From positions 3,777,879 through 3,841,878 of the forward strand of contig NC_030986.1 of assembly GCF_000149955.1 (NCBI RefSeq): 64,000 bases of DNA, read 5' to 3'. Both the position numbers and the translations under genes were made by a program. The number at the start of each line of letters is the position of its first letter. Within the stretch, counting starts at the first letter, position 1. The notes under the pieces were generated by a model. It searched no databases. It was given only the letters and a program-made list of their open reading frames with translations, and was not told the origin of the DNA. Below are positions 20,686-30,588 of this stretch, in pieces. This DNA is from Fusarium oxysporum f. sp. lycopersici 4287 (Eukaryota > Ascomycota > Sordariomycetes > Hypocreales > Nectriaceae).

Positions 20686-23235
20686 ATGGTGGCACCGAAA
20701 AAGTCCAGCCAGTCTCATACACCGAAGAAGACTACCTCGCATTTACCCAAAAAGCCAGTCAAGGCCAATCAAAGTATCCTTAGCTTTTTTAAAAAGGCCG
20801 AAAAACATGAGGCCTCTCTGTTTCTTGGGGCTGCGCCGGACCCTATTGAGCACGAAGATCTCTACACTGCCGATGACGCCGACGACTCGATCCGATGCAA
20901 TGAGACCGAATCGCCCAACAAAAAGCGGAAACTGGGCGAAGAACCCGAGCAATTTCCCAAGATAAACGTCTCAGTAAAAGCTGAACAGGTGGCCGTGGCT
21001 GAAGACCGACCCTCACCCGCCAAGGGTGATGGCGAACCCCCACGGAAGTCAATAAAATCTAAGATCAAGACTCCATTCGTAATGGACTCGGACAGTGAGG
21101 ATGAGCCCGAAGACGATTCCATGGCCACAAACAACAAGCCTGAAAAGAATGGCCAATGTACGGAGCTTTCCCCGCAAAACGAGGTCCAGACGGACGGTTT
21201 TACTAAAATCGATGAAAAGAAGGAAGCAGATATTACCACACAAGCCTTGAAACGGGAAGATTCAACATACCAACAATTCGACGATCTTGGAGAAATAGTA
21301 GACGAGGAGTTCCCAGATCTGAACGATCTCGAAGGGGAAGAAATGCGAGTAATGCGCTACATGAGAGAGCAAGCTAGGTTAGAAGCGGAGGAAGCTGGGA
21401 TTTCAAGCGAAGACCTGGCCGATGACCCCCTTGACGATGATCATATGACAGAGTGCTGTCCTATATGCAGCGGGAGCCTGGCTGGGATCTCCATCGATGT
21501 AGCAACACGGCATGTCAACTCCTGCCTCGATGGACACCCGATCCCGTTGCCAAAACCGGAGCAAACAACACCAGAACGAATCAAGTCGGAGAAACCAACT
21601 TCAGCGATCCTTGTTTCGACACCTGAAGTCGAACCGACCGATGTTAGCAAAAGATTTGCACGGGCTGCTGTTCCCAGGCCCGGTCAGGCGAACCCTTTCG
21701 AAGTTATAAGTCCTGGCCCGGCACCGAAGTCTGCTTTCTCGAAACTCATGTCCAATAATGCCGAAGATTCAGCATGGCAAGAGGCTGCTGCTGCTGAGCA
21801 CGCTTCTCGAGGAAAGCAAGCATATGAGAGGACGTGCCCTTTCTACAAGATCATGCCCGGATTTTCCATTTGCGTGGACGCTTTCCGGTATGGCGCCGTC
21901 CAGGGTTGCAAAGCATATTTCTTGAGTCATTTTCACAGTGACCACTATATCGGTCTTACAGCAAGATGGTGCCACGGCCCTATATACTGCAGCAAAGTCA
22001 CAGGCAGTCTTGTCAGAAATCAACTTCGTACAGCGGCAAAATGGGTTGTGGAGCTTGAATTCGACAAATCCTATGACATACCAGGGACAGAAGGCGCGAA
22101 AGTAACGATGATACCAGCAAATCATTGTCCTGGAAGTTCTCTCTTCCTTTTTGAAAAGACTATGAAGCAAGACCCCAACAGCCGTGTTCAACGCATATTA
22201 CATTGTGGAGACTTCCGTGCTTGCCCTGCTCATGTCAAGCATCCTCTCCTCAAGCCAGAGACTATCGATGCGATCTCCGGAAAGGCCAAGCAACAAAAGA
22301 TTGATATCTGCTACTTGGACACCACGTATCTCAATCCACGATATTCTTTTCCACCCCAGAACGATGTTATCAAGGCCTGCGCCGATCTTTGTGGCTCATT
22401 GTCTCCTGATCCCAACTGCAAAGACGATATTTGGGAAAAGGCTAGCGGACAAGGGACTCCAGCAGTCAGCAAGTTCTTCCCAAACACAAAACCGGATGAG
22501 AACGCAAAAGTCGACACCAAAAAGAAACACCCTCAACGGCTGCTCGTAATTTGCGGCACGTACTCTATTGGAAAAGAACGCATATGCATCTCCATTGCCA
22601 AAGCACTCAAGTCCAAAATCTTTGCATCGCCTGGCAAGATCAGGATTTGCAAACAGCTGGACGACCCAGAGCTCACGGCGCTCCTTACATCTGATCCCCT
22701 CGAGGCACAGGTGCATATGCAGATGTTGATGGAGATCCGTGCAGAAACTCTCCAAGAATACCTAAATAGCTATAAGCCGTACTTTAGTCGTATTGTAGGA
22801 CTTCGGCCAAGTGGTTGGAACTTCCGACCAGCAGGCAAAACCATCGGTGCGAACACACCACCTGGCAGCATTCATACTCAGCAGATCCTTCACGACAAGG
22901 GCTGGCGAACACGATTTGGATATAAAGATTTTATTCCGCAGAGAGGCAGTACCAAGGAAGCCATGTGCTTTGGGGTTCCTTACTCAGAACACAGTAGCTT
23001 TCGAGAGCTCGCCATGTTTGTTATGAGTCTGAGAATAGAGAAAGTCATCCCAACAGTCAATGTAGGGAGTGAACAGTCAAGAAAGCGCATGAAGGCTTGG
23101 ATAGACCGCTGGCTTTCGGAAAGAAGGCGGGCTGGATTGGTGATGCCACTCATTGAAGGTGACGACGATGATAAGGTGTCGGAGAAGGAACTCTGGGATG
23201 GTAAACCTGGTAAAATCGGCGGAGCTTTTTGGTGA
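20686..23235 (+). CDS. PSO2: DNA interstrand cross-link repair nuclease Pso2/Snm1
   Basis: A single exon encodes 849 residues from MVAPKKSSQ; this start has a strong context (TCACCATGG) and matches the basic N-terminus expected of the family. A PCNA-binding-like box, NQSILSFF, lies at residues 28-35. A UBZ4-type zinc finger begins at about residue 257 (CCPICSGS..HVNSC). The metallo-beta-lactamase/beta-CASP nuclease follows: motif 2 is HFHSDH (H415 to H420), then NHCPGSSLF near 479, HCGDFRACP, and the DRMBL region with CGTYSIGKE and VPYSEHSSF. Pso2 is a 5' exonuclease that trims DNA past cross-links in the nucleus. The same frame is open for 89 codons upstream, which would add a hydrophobic stretch; I consider this leader. 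It lies just downstream of U2. Confidence 0.93.
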   Translation: MVAPKKSSQSHTPKKTTSHLPKKPVKANQSILSFFKKAEKHEASLFLGAAPDPIEHEDLYTADDADDSIRCNETESPNKKRKLGEEPEQFPKINVSVKAEQVAVAEDRPSPAKGDGEPPRKSIKSKIKTPFVMDSDSEDEPEDDSMATNNKPEKNGQCTELSPQNEVQTDGFTKIDEKKEADITTQALKREDSTYQQFDDLGEIVDEEFPDLNDLEGEEMRVMRYMREQARLEAEEAGISSEDLADDPLDDDHMTECCPICSGSLAGISIDVATRHVNSCLDGHPIPLPKPEQTTPERIKSEKPTSAILVSTPEVEPTDVSKRFARAAVPRPGQANPFEVISPGPAPKSAFSKLMSNNAEDSAWQEAAAAEHASRGKQAYERTCPFYKIMPGFSICVDAFRYGAVQGCKAYFLSHFHSDHYIGLTARWCHGPIYCSKVTGSLVRNQLRTAAKWVVELEFDKSYDIPGTEGAKVTMIPANHCPGSSLFLFEKTMKQDPNSRVQRILHCGDFRACPAHVKHPLLKPETIDAISGKAKQQKIDICYLDTTYLNPRYSFPPQNDVIKACADLCGSLSPDPNCKDDIWEKASGQGTPAVSKFFPNTKPDENAKVDTKKKHPQRLLVICGTYSIGKERICISIAKALKSKIFASPGKIRICKQLDDPELTALLTSDPLEAQVHMQMLMEIRAETLQEYLNSYKPYFSRIVGLRPSGWNFRPAGKTIGANTPPGSIHTQQILHDKGWRTRFGYKDFIPQRGSTKEAMCFGVPYSEHSSFRELAMFVMSLRIEKVIPTVNVGSEQSRKRMKAWIDRWLSERRRAGLVMPLIEGDDDDKVSEKELWDGKPGKIGGAFW

Positions 23236-23531
23236 TCAATTATGATGTGGAGCGATTTGTATAGTATTCTCTCGAGCGGGAGTTCCATCTGATGACCTGT
23301 AATTTTTAGATACCATGTTGACACATCAACGTCAATCGTTTCATGACTCTCGGTTCTGTATGATGTTTAAAAGGGAAAAGAAGAGTATTTCATTATCCAC
23401 ATCAGGAGCAAACGCCTCATGAATTCTCCCTTGTGATCATCCCGGTTTCGATGTAATTATCATTCTCTCCATTTAGTAAGAGTCAACTCCGACATGGTTT
23501 ATCCTGCCTCTCATCCATCGCCTTGAACCGC

Positions 23532-24017
23532 TCATTTCGCCTTGGCTTGCTGAGCTGCCGCTTCTGCAACACACGTGTTAGTATACCGTATTGACTTTCT
23601 TTGAAAACGCAACTTACCCCTCCGTGTAGCATCCTCCAGCAGCTGTGTGTCAACTGACGCGCCGGGAAGATGAACGTATCTCACAACTGAGCCTCGGATA
23701 AAGACGTTCTTGACAGAGCTCTGCGATAATATTAAGTCAGCTATCTGTTTTCTTTCAAGACGCCCAGGATAAGGGTATACTCGACATACAAGATGAGGGT
23801 ACTTGAGCTCCTCAACAACCTGAATGTCATCGAGCTTGATGTTGAGGTACTGGTCCACACTCTTGAGAATTCCCTTTAGCTGAATGTCGTTCTTGAGCTC
23901 TACAGTGACCTCATGGTCGATGAGTGTCTTGAAAAAGCTGTATGAATAGCGTGTCAGTGTGCGAACAAGGGCGTTAACCACACAGAAGATAGTTCGATGG
24001 TACCTAAAAAAGAGCAT
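23532..24017 (-). CDS. LSM2: U6 snRNA-associated Sm-like protein LSM2
   Basis: Four exons on the minus strand, 24004-24017, 23790-23937, 23618-23720 and 23532-23563, give 98 residues, the expected size. The first exon is only 14 nt (Met-Leu-Phe-Phe plus two bases). The protein starts MLFFSFFKTLIDHEV and contains the Sm1 motif (VELKNDIQLKGILKSVDQYL) and the Sm2 motif (VFIRGSVVRYVHLP); it ends in an Ala/Gln/Lys tail. It belongs to the nuclear Lsm2-8 ring that binds the U-rich 3' end of U6 snRNA and to the cytoplasmic Lsm1-7 ring in mRNA decay. Introns are 66, 69 and 54 nt. If introns were not removed, a false 161-residue frame would appear, because the introns contain no stop in that frame. Confidence 0.94.
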   Translation of the reverse strand: MLFFRYHRTIFCVVNALVRTLTRYSYSFFKTLIDHEVTVELKNDIQLKGILKSVDQYLNIKLDDIQVVEELKYPHLVCRVYPYPGRLERKQIADLILSQSSVKNVFIRGSVVRYVHLPGASVDTQLLEDATRRGKLRFQRKSIRYTNTCVAEAAAQQAKAK

Positions 24018-24712
24018 GATGTCGGTGGCTTTTTCGCGCTTGAGAGCCGGATAAATCGATTATTTTTTGGGGGGGGGGTTACGAGTGTTCGTCTTGTAGT
24101 TGAAATCGGTTTTGTATCTCGAGCGAGTTTCTGTATCGAGGAAGGCGCTTAGATGTTTGTTTGGTGGTGCAAGATCTCCATCATGATAGCGTCTACAGCC
24201 AAGGCATCGTTGACTATGATCACGTGACCGTTCATGATTCACCAGCAACTCACGCAATGATCTCGAATCAACAGTAATTCATCAATGGTTTCTTTAATCT
24301 GTGGCTTGTTTACATGGATATCTCTTTGGCATTCATACGTCTGTTTGGATGAAGAATCATGCTCAGGTAGTTCTTATTGTCTTCTAAATAAAACCAGCTG
24401 GCCACGTACACAAGACTGACTGAAAGCCAAGTCCATTCGCGCTGCAGGTAAGACTTGTAAATAATCATACGTCTTTATAGACCTCAAATCCCCGGTTTAA
24501 TCTTTGGCGGGTTCTCGTGTCCTCTTCTTAGCAACAAACGTCCGACCCTCCTCACACGATTCCCCCTTCCTTGCCTTCAATAAGCAAAAGCCTCCATGTA
24601 CAACCACGCTATGTATATCAATAGTGTATGGATCCTATCATTTCAACGCCTTGCAAGACTGGAAAATGCCGATTCGTTTTCTTTCGTGATTCGTGAGATT
24701 GAGCTTCGTAGT
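24018..24712. other. Intergenic 0.7 kb upstream of LSM2 and downstream of CUL3
   Basis: It holds the LSM2 promoter (minus strand) and the CUL3 3' region (minus strand). A G10 homopolymer lies at about 24067-24076 just upstream of the LSM2 start. No gene was recognised. Confidence 0.5.
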
Positions 24713-27343
24713 CTACGCTACATAGCGATATAGAGTTGGCGCGTCATCCTCATCAGGGCGCTCAAGATATTCTCTTGCGATGAGATCCTCGATACGCTTC
24801 TTGATGAGGGCAACCTCGGGGCGGAAACGGCCGGAGAGTTGTGACAGAACTTCACTAGTGAGCTGCGAGTGAGAAAGCTCCTTTCGAGATCTGCGAGAAT
24901 TAGTAACTAAAGCTGGCAATAAGACTTAGACTTGTGGCTTACTTCATGATTCGCACAATTGCCGCATCAACAATGTGAGCTCTGGTTTGGTTGTTCTTCT
25001 CCTCGGTATTCTTTCGTTCCGTGTTATCTTCGACCTTGGACACCGCGTTAATGATGGGTGCCTTGATTCGTATGGTCTTGCTCTGGAAAGATGCATTGAA
25101 AGAAAACTTATCGCCGACTTTCACGGACTTGTTGGCAGGGTCCTTCATCAAGACGCGAGACTTGGGTGCCACAGCAATAGCTGTCAGCGTCCTCATGAGA
25201 TCTGGAGTTGAGATGTTGGTCTTAGCTTGGATCTCTTCGAAGGTTAATGACTGGCCCTCCTCAAGATCGTTGAAGAGAAGCAAGACAACCATCGCAAAGG
25301 TCGGTACGTTGATCTCATATCTTCGCTCCCGAGAGAGCGGGCCAGACTTTCCAGGGATGGCCGGGAAAGTACATTTGACATCTGAACTGCCAGTGGTACC
25401 AATCCAGGTGAGCTTGCGTCCATTACGGTTAGTTAAATAGTACTGCTCAAAGCTCGCCTGCAATCGTCGCAGTTCAGGAGGGTACGTGCACGTAACGCGA
25501 GATCCTTCACCAATCTGTGTAGTTCGGCCCATGACCTCGGGTGGCCAGTAGTTTGTAGTGAGAACGTTGATGTTAAGGTCGATGGTTTTGCCGCTGCCAT
25601 CTCCCAGGTCACGAATGTGGTCACGATAGCCGCTGGTGAGTTCTGTTGACGTGACAAGATCTCTGAACATGCCTTCAAACTTGCTGGTGAACTGTTGGCC
25701 CAGTTCTTGTTTCATTCGGGAAATGATCTGCTTTTCAACATCATGGCTTTCGGACTTTCCGTGAAGGAGACGTCTTGCCAGATGTCTCTGGTAGTATGTC
25801 TGGAATAGATCTCTATCCTGGAGGTATCGAATCAGGACGATGGCTTTCTCTAGAACGACATCGACTTCTGCCTCTGTCTTGCCTTTGATGCCTCTCTTGA
25901 GGTTGTCGTCGATGAACAGAGAGACATACTCAGAGCTGCGGCTGAACATATTGATAAAGTCAGAGAAGCTCTTGGTCAATGCGCTTTGAATGATAAGATC
26001 TCCTTGAAAGCAACGAGCCCAGAGGTTATCAAACTTGTCCTTCAGACGGAGTACATCGTCTACCCATTTGATGGCAGCAGCTGTCTGCTGCGCCGCGGGG
26101 TTTAAGGTCTTTGTCTTTTCCCCTTCACCGGCCTCGTCTCCTTCGCCATGACCAGACGAGAAATCAGTGTTCTTCAGTACCTTCTCAATCTCCAGGCCTA
26201 GCTCAACCACGCGACTTTGCAAAATGTCTCGTAAAGCAGTCTTCTTTGAATCAACCCTGGAGATGAGTTTGTAGAGAATCGAGAGGTCGTCAATCTTGTC
26301 ATTGTCAATCATCCATTTCAGGCCACTCCCTTCAAGAGCCAAAAATTCGGACAGATGCTTGACTATGAGTTCTTGATCAATAGTTTGCGTGACTTTTGGT
26401 AATGTCTCTAACTCGATTGTTGTTCCGCATCGATCGATTTCTTCGTTCAGTCGCAGTTGGGTGTGTCGCAACCAGGCTCCGGCATCCGATTCGCGTAGTA
26501 GTTTCTCACACTCGGTGGCATAGTATGTCTCGCTGTTCTCGAGGAAGCGAGGTTCAAATACTGTCATGTACAGTTTATCGGTTTCCTTCTCTTCTTCGGT
26601 TTCGTAGAGGCTGCTGAGCATTCGACTGCAGCTCCGAATGAGATTTCTGTCGATGATGTCTCCTTCGCGCTCCATATCGATCTGGTCGAGGACCACTGAT
26701 ATAAGGATGTCGATCACCTTGCTCTTTGTGTTCGTGTTCAGCGAAGATCGTAGAATATGATCACGGAAAAGCGCGATGGTGGTGGCGAAAATGGGGGTTC
26801 GTTGGGCTTCGAGCTGCGCGTAGCCCCTATCAAGATACATGAGAATATCGGCGGTCATGTTCATAGACATGTTATGATCTTCCCAAGTATCACGCAGCCC
26901 TTTGAGGAATCTCTCTCCTGTCTGCCGTCTCTCGTTGACGGACGTCGTCGAGGTTCGTTCGGCGCCAATGTTGATCAGGCTCTTGCTGACCAGTTCTCGA
27001 ATCTTGGGAATGACATGATCTGCGAACCACTGTTCCTCGAAAGCTTTGACCCTATCATAAAGCAATTCGCCTTTCTTCTTAAGTACCATCTTGTACGCGG
27101 CTCGGTACAGCTCCTCGAATGACAGTCGGCTGCAGTTCTTCATGTGGATGTCGCGCAAGGCTTCCTCTAGCATCTTCCAGCAAGCCTCGAAATCGGAACC
27201 CTCGGCAGCTTCATTTGGCTAAAGGCAAGGTCTTAATTCAGGATTTAGATACTAACGTTTCAGTGCATCGAACTTACACGCACAATGCGACGAGGAGGAC
27301 GAATCCTTCCCCGAGCGCCGGCTCCTCCACGTCCCGAGATCAT
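24713..27343 (-). CDS. CUL3: Cullin-3, scaffold of BTB-type ubiquitin ligases
   Basis: Three exons, 27278-27343, 24943-27218 and 24713-24890, encode 839 residues. The N-terminus (MISGRGGAGARGRIRPP) is basic, followed by the three cullin repeats, in which the region near LRDIHMKNCSRLSFEELYR contacts BTB adaptors. The cullin homology domain includes DRDLFQTYYQRHLARRLL and the C-terminal winged-helix domain. The neddylation motif is IVRIMKSRKELSHSQL, with the modified lysine at residue 781; its codon is split by the last intron (24891-24942). The C-terminus YLERPDEDDAPTLYRYVA is the canonical cullin ending. CUL3 with Rbx1 ubiquitinates substrates brought by BTB proteins, and its activity needs NEDD8 from the UBA3 pathway encoded at 10.5-12 kb. 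It is head-to-head with SMD1 across an assembly gap. Confidence 0.95.
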
Positions 27344-28050
27344 ACTTTATGGTAATACAGTCTGGCGATATCGCCCCAGGTAAAGAATTTCGGGATGTCG
27401 TAGGTTTTTATGTTTCTTAGGGAAGAATGGAGCTCTGATGCGTTTTCCGCGTTGATCCTGAGCCTTGAATATGGTGGGGTAATGATGGATGCAAGTCGTA
27501 GGCTCAGGCGGGGCCGCAGTGAATGGCGAAATCGGCGAATGAACAAAGGAACAAGCAAAGACTAAGTTAAAGAAAAAATTTAGGCGATAAACCTCCAGGC
27601 ACCAGGTAGAAAGAAGGTAAAGAAAAAGAGGGAAACCCCGTGGCACTGGTAAGGCACGCTTTGAGAGATGGCAAGCTCANNNNNNNNNNNNNNNNNNNNN
27701 NNNNNNNNNNNNNNNNNNNNNNNNNNNNNNNNNNNNNNNNNNNNNNNNNNNNNNNNNNNNNNNNNNNNNNNNNNNNNNNCGTTATCGATAAGCTATATGA
27801 ACACCAATGACGCAACCTGTGTTGGGAACTACCCAAACACCGAGCTTCGCAGCACGAGGTCACGTGGGGATAATGCCTGGAGCTCCGACCCTCGATTTTT
27901 CCGACCGACAATTCAAGCGGCCTTGCTCGATAGCCAGCCTCTCAGCCTCACGCCAAATCGATCCCACGACGACGCGCCTAAAAACCGCCGACTTCACCCC
28001 CGATCAATTATACAGCAGTTTAAGCGCCTAAACCCTCTCAAATAGCCAAC
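27344..28050. promoter_or_regulatory. Shared CUL3/SMD1 promoter region, interrupted by a gap
   Basis: This region lies between two divergent genes and is broken by 100 Ns, so its true length is unknown. The SMD1 side is C-rich and leader-like, with CACGTG near 27862-27867. Open frames reported across the Ns have no meaning. Confidence 0.5.
27680..27779. other. Assembly gap (100 N)
   Basis: There are exactly 100 unknown bases, a conventional placeholder for a gap of unknown size. It lies in the CUL3/SMD1 promoter region. Confidence 0.99.
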
Positions 28051-28582
28051 ATGAAGCTGGTTCGGTAAGAACTCGCCCTGTCTCTTGCGCACACTTGGAT
28101 TGTGCTGAGCTTCTTGTCAAGTTTGAGCTTCCGTACTGACTTGGCACGACTAGTTTTCTTATGAAATGCGCCAACGAAACGGTGACAATTGAGTTGAAAA
28201 ATGGTAACACATTGCTCCTTACCCCTGAGCGAGCTTACAGCCATGCGAGCAGCCGTGTACTAATTGTCGTCTAGGAACCATTGTTCATGGCACTATTTCC
28301 TCAGTCTCTCCCCAGATGAACACCGCCCTCCGCACCGTCAAGATGACCATCAAGGGGCAGGAGCCCATCTCCCTCGAGACCATGAACATTCGAGGTTCTA
28401 CAATCCGATATTTTATCCTGCCCGACTCTTTACCCCTCGACACACTGCTTATCGACGACGCACCTAAGCCCAAGAACAAGGCACGAAAGGAGGCCGAGCG
28501 GGGCGGACGGGGAGGACGAGGCAGAGGCGGTCCCAGGGGACGCGGGCGTGGTGGAGGCCGCGGTCGCGGAGGACGGCCTTAG
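28051..28582 (+). CDS. SMD1: Small nuclear ribonucleoprotein SmD1
   Basis: Three exons, 28051-28064, 28154-28203 and 28275-28582, encode 123 residues. The first exon is 14 nt (MKLV plus two bases of an Arg codon) and the second 50 nt, with introns of 89 and 71 nt. The protein reads [20 protein letters not shown], then the Sm1 motif continues ([19 protein letters not shown]) and Sm2 follows ([19 protein letters not shown]). It ends in a Gly/Arg-rich tail of about 30 residues ([13 protein letters not shown]), the site of arginine dimethylation in this family. SmD1 is part of the heteroheptameric ring on U1, U2, U4 and U5 snRNAs, including the U2 encoded 8 kb away. Length and motifs are complete. 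Confidence 0.95.
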
Positions 28583-28846
28583 AGTGGACGGCCCTAAACG
28601 AGAAGGTCACGGGAAGATTTAGGAGAAACGACAAGATAGGGAAAGGATGGAAGCGCACATGCGCGTCGTTAATGTGGAGTGACCACGTTATCGCGAAGAT
28701 ATCACATTCAAATGGAACCTGGCGTTCGGGTTGTTTGGCCATTAAAACTGTATGAACCCGCTTGGGGTGGGTATCGCTTTTCTTGTTGTGGAAAGATATC
28801 TGAATATATGCTCTCACACGCCCCAATTCCATTGCAACATCTTTTT

Positions 28847-29611
28847 TTATTCTACGGCTTTTGAATAGTCTCGCCATATCCTTACGATCTGCAGCTTCTC
28901 CCATCCGGCCTGTTTGCCGCTGTTCCCAACAGTTCGAGCCCGCCATTCAGACCCAAACCCCTCGATGCGACTCTTGACTTGATCTGGCTTATTTTGAGCG
29001 CATAGGAGGAGGTAGGCACAACCGCGTCGGGACAGGGTTTGGGGTAGTGCCTCGATCAGTCTATCTGTTGTCTCCATACCATCTAAGCCGCCTGCGTAAG
29101 ATAAGGCCAGCAGATACGAATCGTCGTCAAATGAAGGCTTTGTGCTGACTGCGAGGTCGTCTGCGGTAAACGAATCTGGTCTGGCAGGCATCTCAGGCGT
29201 GGGCACATATGGCGGGTTGAAAATGAGGACGTCAATGGTGCCCTCGCGCCATGGGGTTGTGAGATCTCCCATGCACGAGCCCAGATAGAATGCATGTGAG
29301 TCGGGGTTGTCAGAAGCTGCCTTTGCAACTGTCCCGACTGTAGCCCGACACGCAAAGGCGTTCATGTCAACTCCCGCAGTAAGGACCTCGCGCGTGCCAA
29401 AAAGCTTTTGCGCATGTGCGTGGACAAAAGCGAGGACGACGCCTGAGCCTGTGCCGACCTCCACCACGAGAGGCGCTATATCGGGAAAAGCCTTTTGGAG
29501 ATACTCGGTCTCTGCAGCAGATGAGAGCGTATCCAAGAGGAGGTATGAGTCCTCGGCAGGTTCGTAGACTCGCTCGTATGGGACGTGCGAAGTGTCTGGT
29601 GTTGGTAGCAT
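28847..29611 (-). CDS. MTQ2: eRF1 N5-glutamine methyltransferase Mtq2
   Basis: A single exon encodes 254 residues from MLPTPDTSHVPYERVYEPAE; an in-frame ATG 17 codons upstream (29662) is also possible, but the shorter start matches the family. It is a class I methyltransferase with the S-adenosylmethionine loop EVGTGSG at 51-57 and the glutamine-methylation motif NPPY at 132-135. The EPAEDSYLLLD motif near the start is characteristic of the HemK2/Mtq2 branch. Mtq2, together with the zinc protein Trm112, methylates the glutamine of the GGQ motif in translation release factor eRF1, and related enzymes also modify histone H4. It is convergent with SMD1, about 265 bp apart. The gene has no introns that I can see. 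Confidence 0.92.
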   Translation of the reverse strand: MLPTPDTSHVPYERVYEPAEDSYLLLDTLSSAAETEYLQKAFPDIAPLVVEVGTGSGVVLAFVHAHAQKLFGTREVLTAGVDMNAFACRATVGTVAKAASDNPDSHAFYLGSCMGDLTTPWREGTIDVLIFNPPYVPTPEMPARPDSFTADDLAVSTKPSFDDDSYLLALSYAGGLDGMETTDRLIEALPQTLSRRGCAYLLLCAQNKPDQVKSRIEGFGSEWRARTVGNSGKQAGWEKLQIVRIWRDYSKAVE

Positions 29612-30031
29612 GATGTATGCCTGTCGATGTGAAAATACGTTGTGATTGTGGTGAGGCTTCATGGTTAGATTATAGATAGAAAACTTGTGATGACACTGGG
29701 TGGATGCGGCACGTGATGTATGTCCTTAGAATCAAGAAATTGAGACTAAATAGTTAATAGGAACAAAATACGGATATAAAGCTGCTGTTGGTGGACCGCG
29801 AATCTCTGGATCATAGCAGAGTGGTAACGGGCTCAGCTTCGAACTGGTCGCCTTTTGTTGGGCTGGAAAGGACATATCTGATTCACTTGCATCAGTATGG
29901 ATGGATATCTTGGGGGTGCATGAACCAGGCAGCAGAAACCTACAGTTGTTGATCGAGGTATTCCCTGATCAAACCGGTATAAAAACACCAGAAACTCGAA
30001 GCTCGTACTAAAATCCGTCGCAACGATCGCC
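29612..30031. other. Intergenic 0.4 kb
   Basis: Promoter of MTQ2 and 3' end of the small Cys-rich gene. A tRNA A-box-like word occurs near 29816, but no tRNA can be folded from it. No gene was seen. Confidence 0.5.
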
Positions 30032-30328
30032 TCAAAGAATCACACACTTCACCTCGCAACCCCAATCATCCTGTCCTGGCCCAACTCCCCATTTGATTCC
30101 CCAGCCCATATCTTCCACCATCCGAACCAAATTACGATCGTATACACCGTGCAGCTGGCATCGAGGACATGGTCGGCTCTTTGTGTTATAGAATTTTGGT
30201 GGTTCCTTAGCTGTACCATCACAGAAGGTCGGGCAATTGTTGAGGCCCATGAGTGGCTCGCAGGGTTCCGTGAGGATAACCCAGGTGTGTTTGCATTCTT
30301 TGTGCTGGAAATATGTGAGAGTGCACAT
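30032..30328 (-). CDS. Small Cys-rich conserved hypothetical protein
   Basis: An intronless frame encodes 98 residues from MCTLTYFQHKECKHTW; an ATG 9 codons upstream (30355) is also in frame. The cysteine and histidine spacing (HKECKHTW, then CEP, NNCPTFCDG, SRPCPRCQLHG) suggests one or two metal-binding clusters, but I do not recognise a named zinc-finger class. The C-terminal part VYDRNLVRMVEDMGWGIKWG and the ending CEVKCVIL look conserved in style with a group of short filamentous-fungal proteins that begin MCTxTY and have unknown function. There is no signal peptide or membrane segment. An opposite-strand frame at 30149-30424 is less protein-like and is taken as the shadow. The coding call is likely and the function unknown. 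Confidence 0.65.
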   Translation of the reverse strand: MCTLTYFQHKECKHTWVILTEPCEPLMGLNNCPTFCDGTAKEPPKFYNTKSRPCPRCQLHGVYDRNLVRMVEDMGWGIKWGVGPGQDDWGCEVKCVIL

Positions 30329-30588
30329 TCTCAGGTGTTCAGAAATCAGTCGCAAGAAGAAAAAAATGCCTTGGAATTATTGCTGAGGGACAAAGACGAA
30401 AAAGAAGTTCTATTCGCAAGGTAGAAAAGGAAGGTTGGTTGGCTGTGTGGTGACAGGATGTTTCCAACAGTGCTAGTTAATCAGTGCTAAAACAAAAGGC
30501 CACCACAATAAATTGTATCGCAACGCCCTTCCCTGACTCTCCGCGTGTGCAGTTCTGTTTATACTCATACCCAAACACCATGCAATGA

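Noticed and set aside
27567..28045. Long frames crossing the 100-N gap
   Set aside because: They exist only because N codons are read as unknown residues instead of stops.
29811..29850. tRNA-like A-box word (TAGCAGAGTGG) followed by TTCGAA
   Set aside because: The A-box to B-box distance is far too short for a tRNA and no acceptor stem can be formed.
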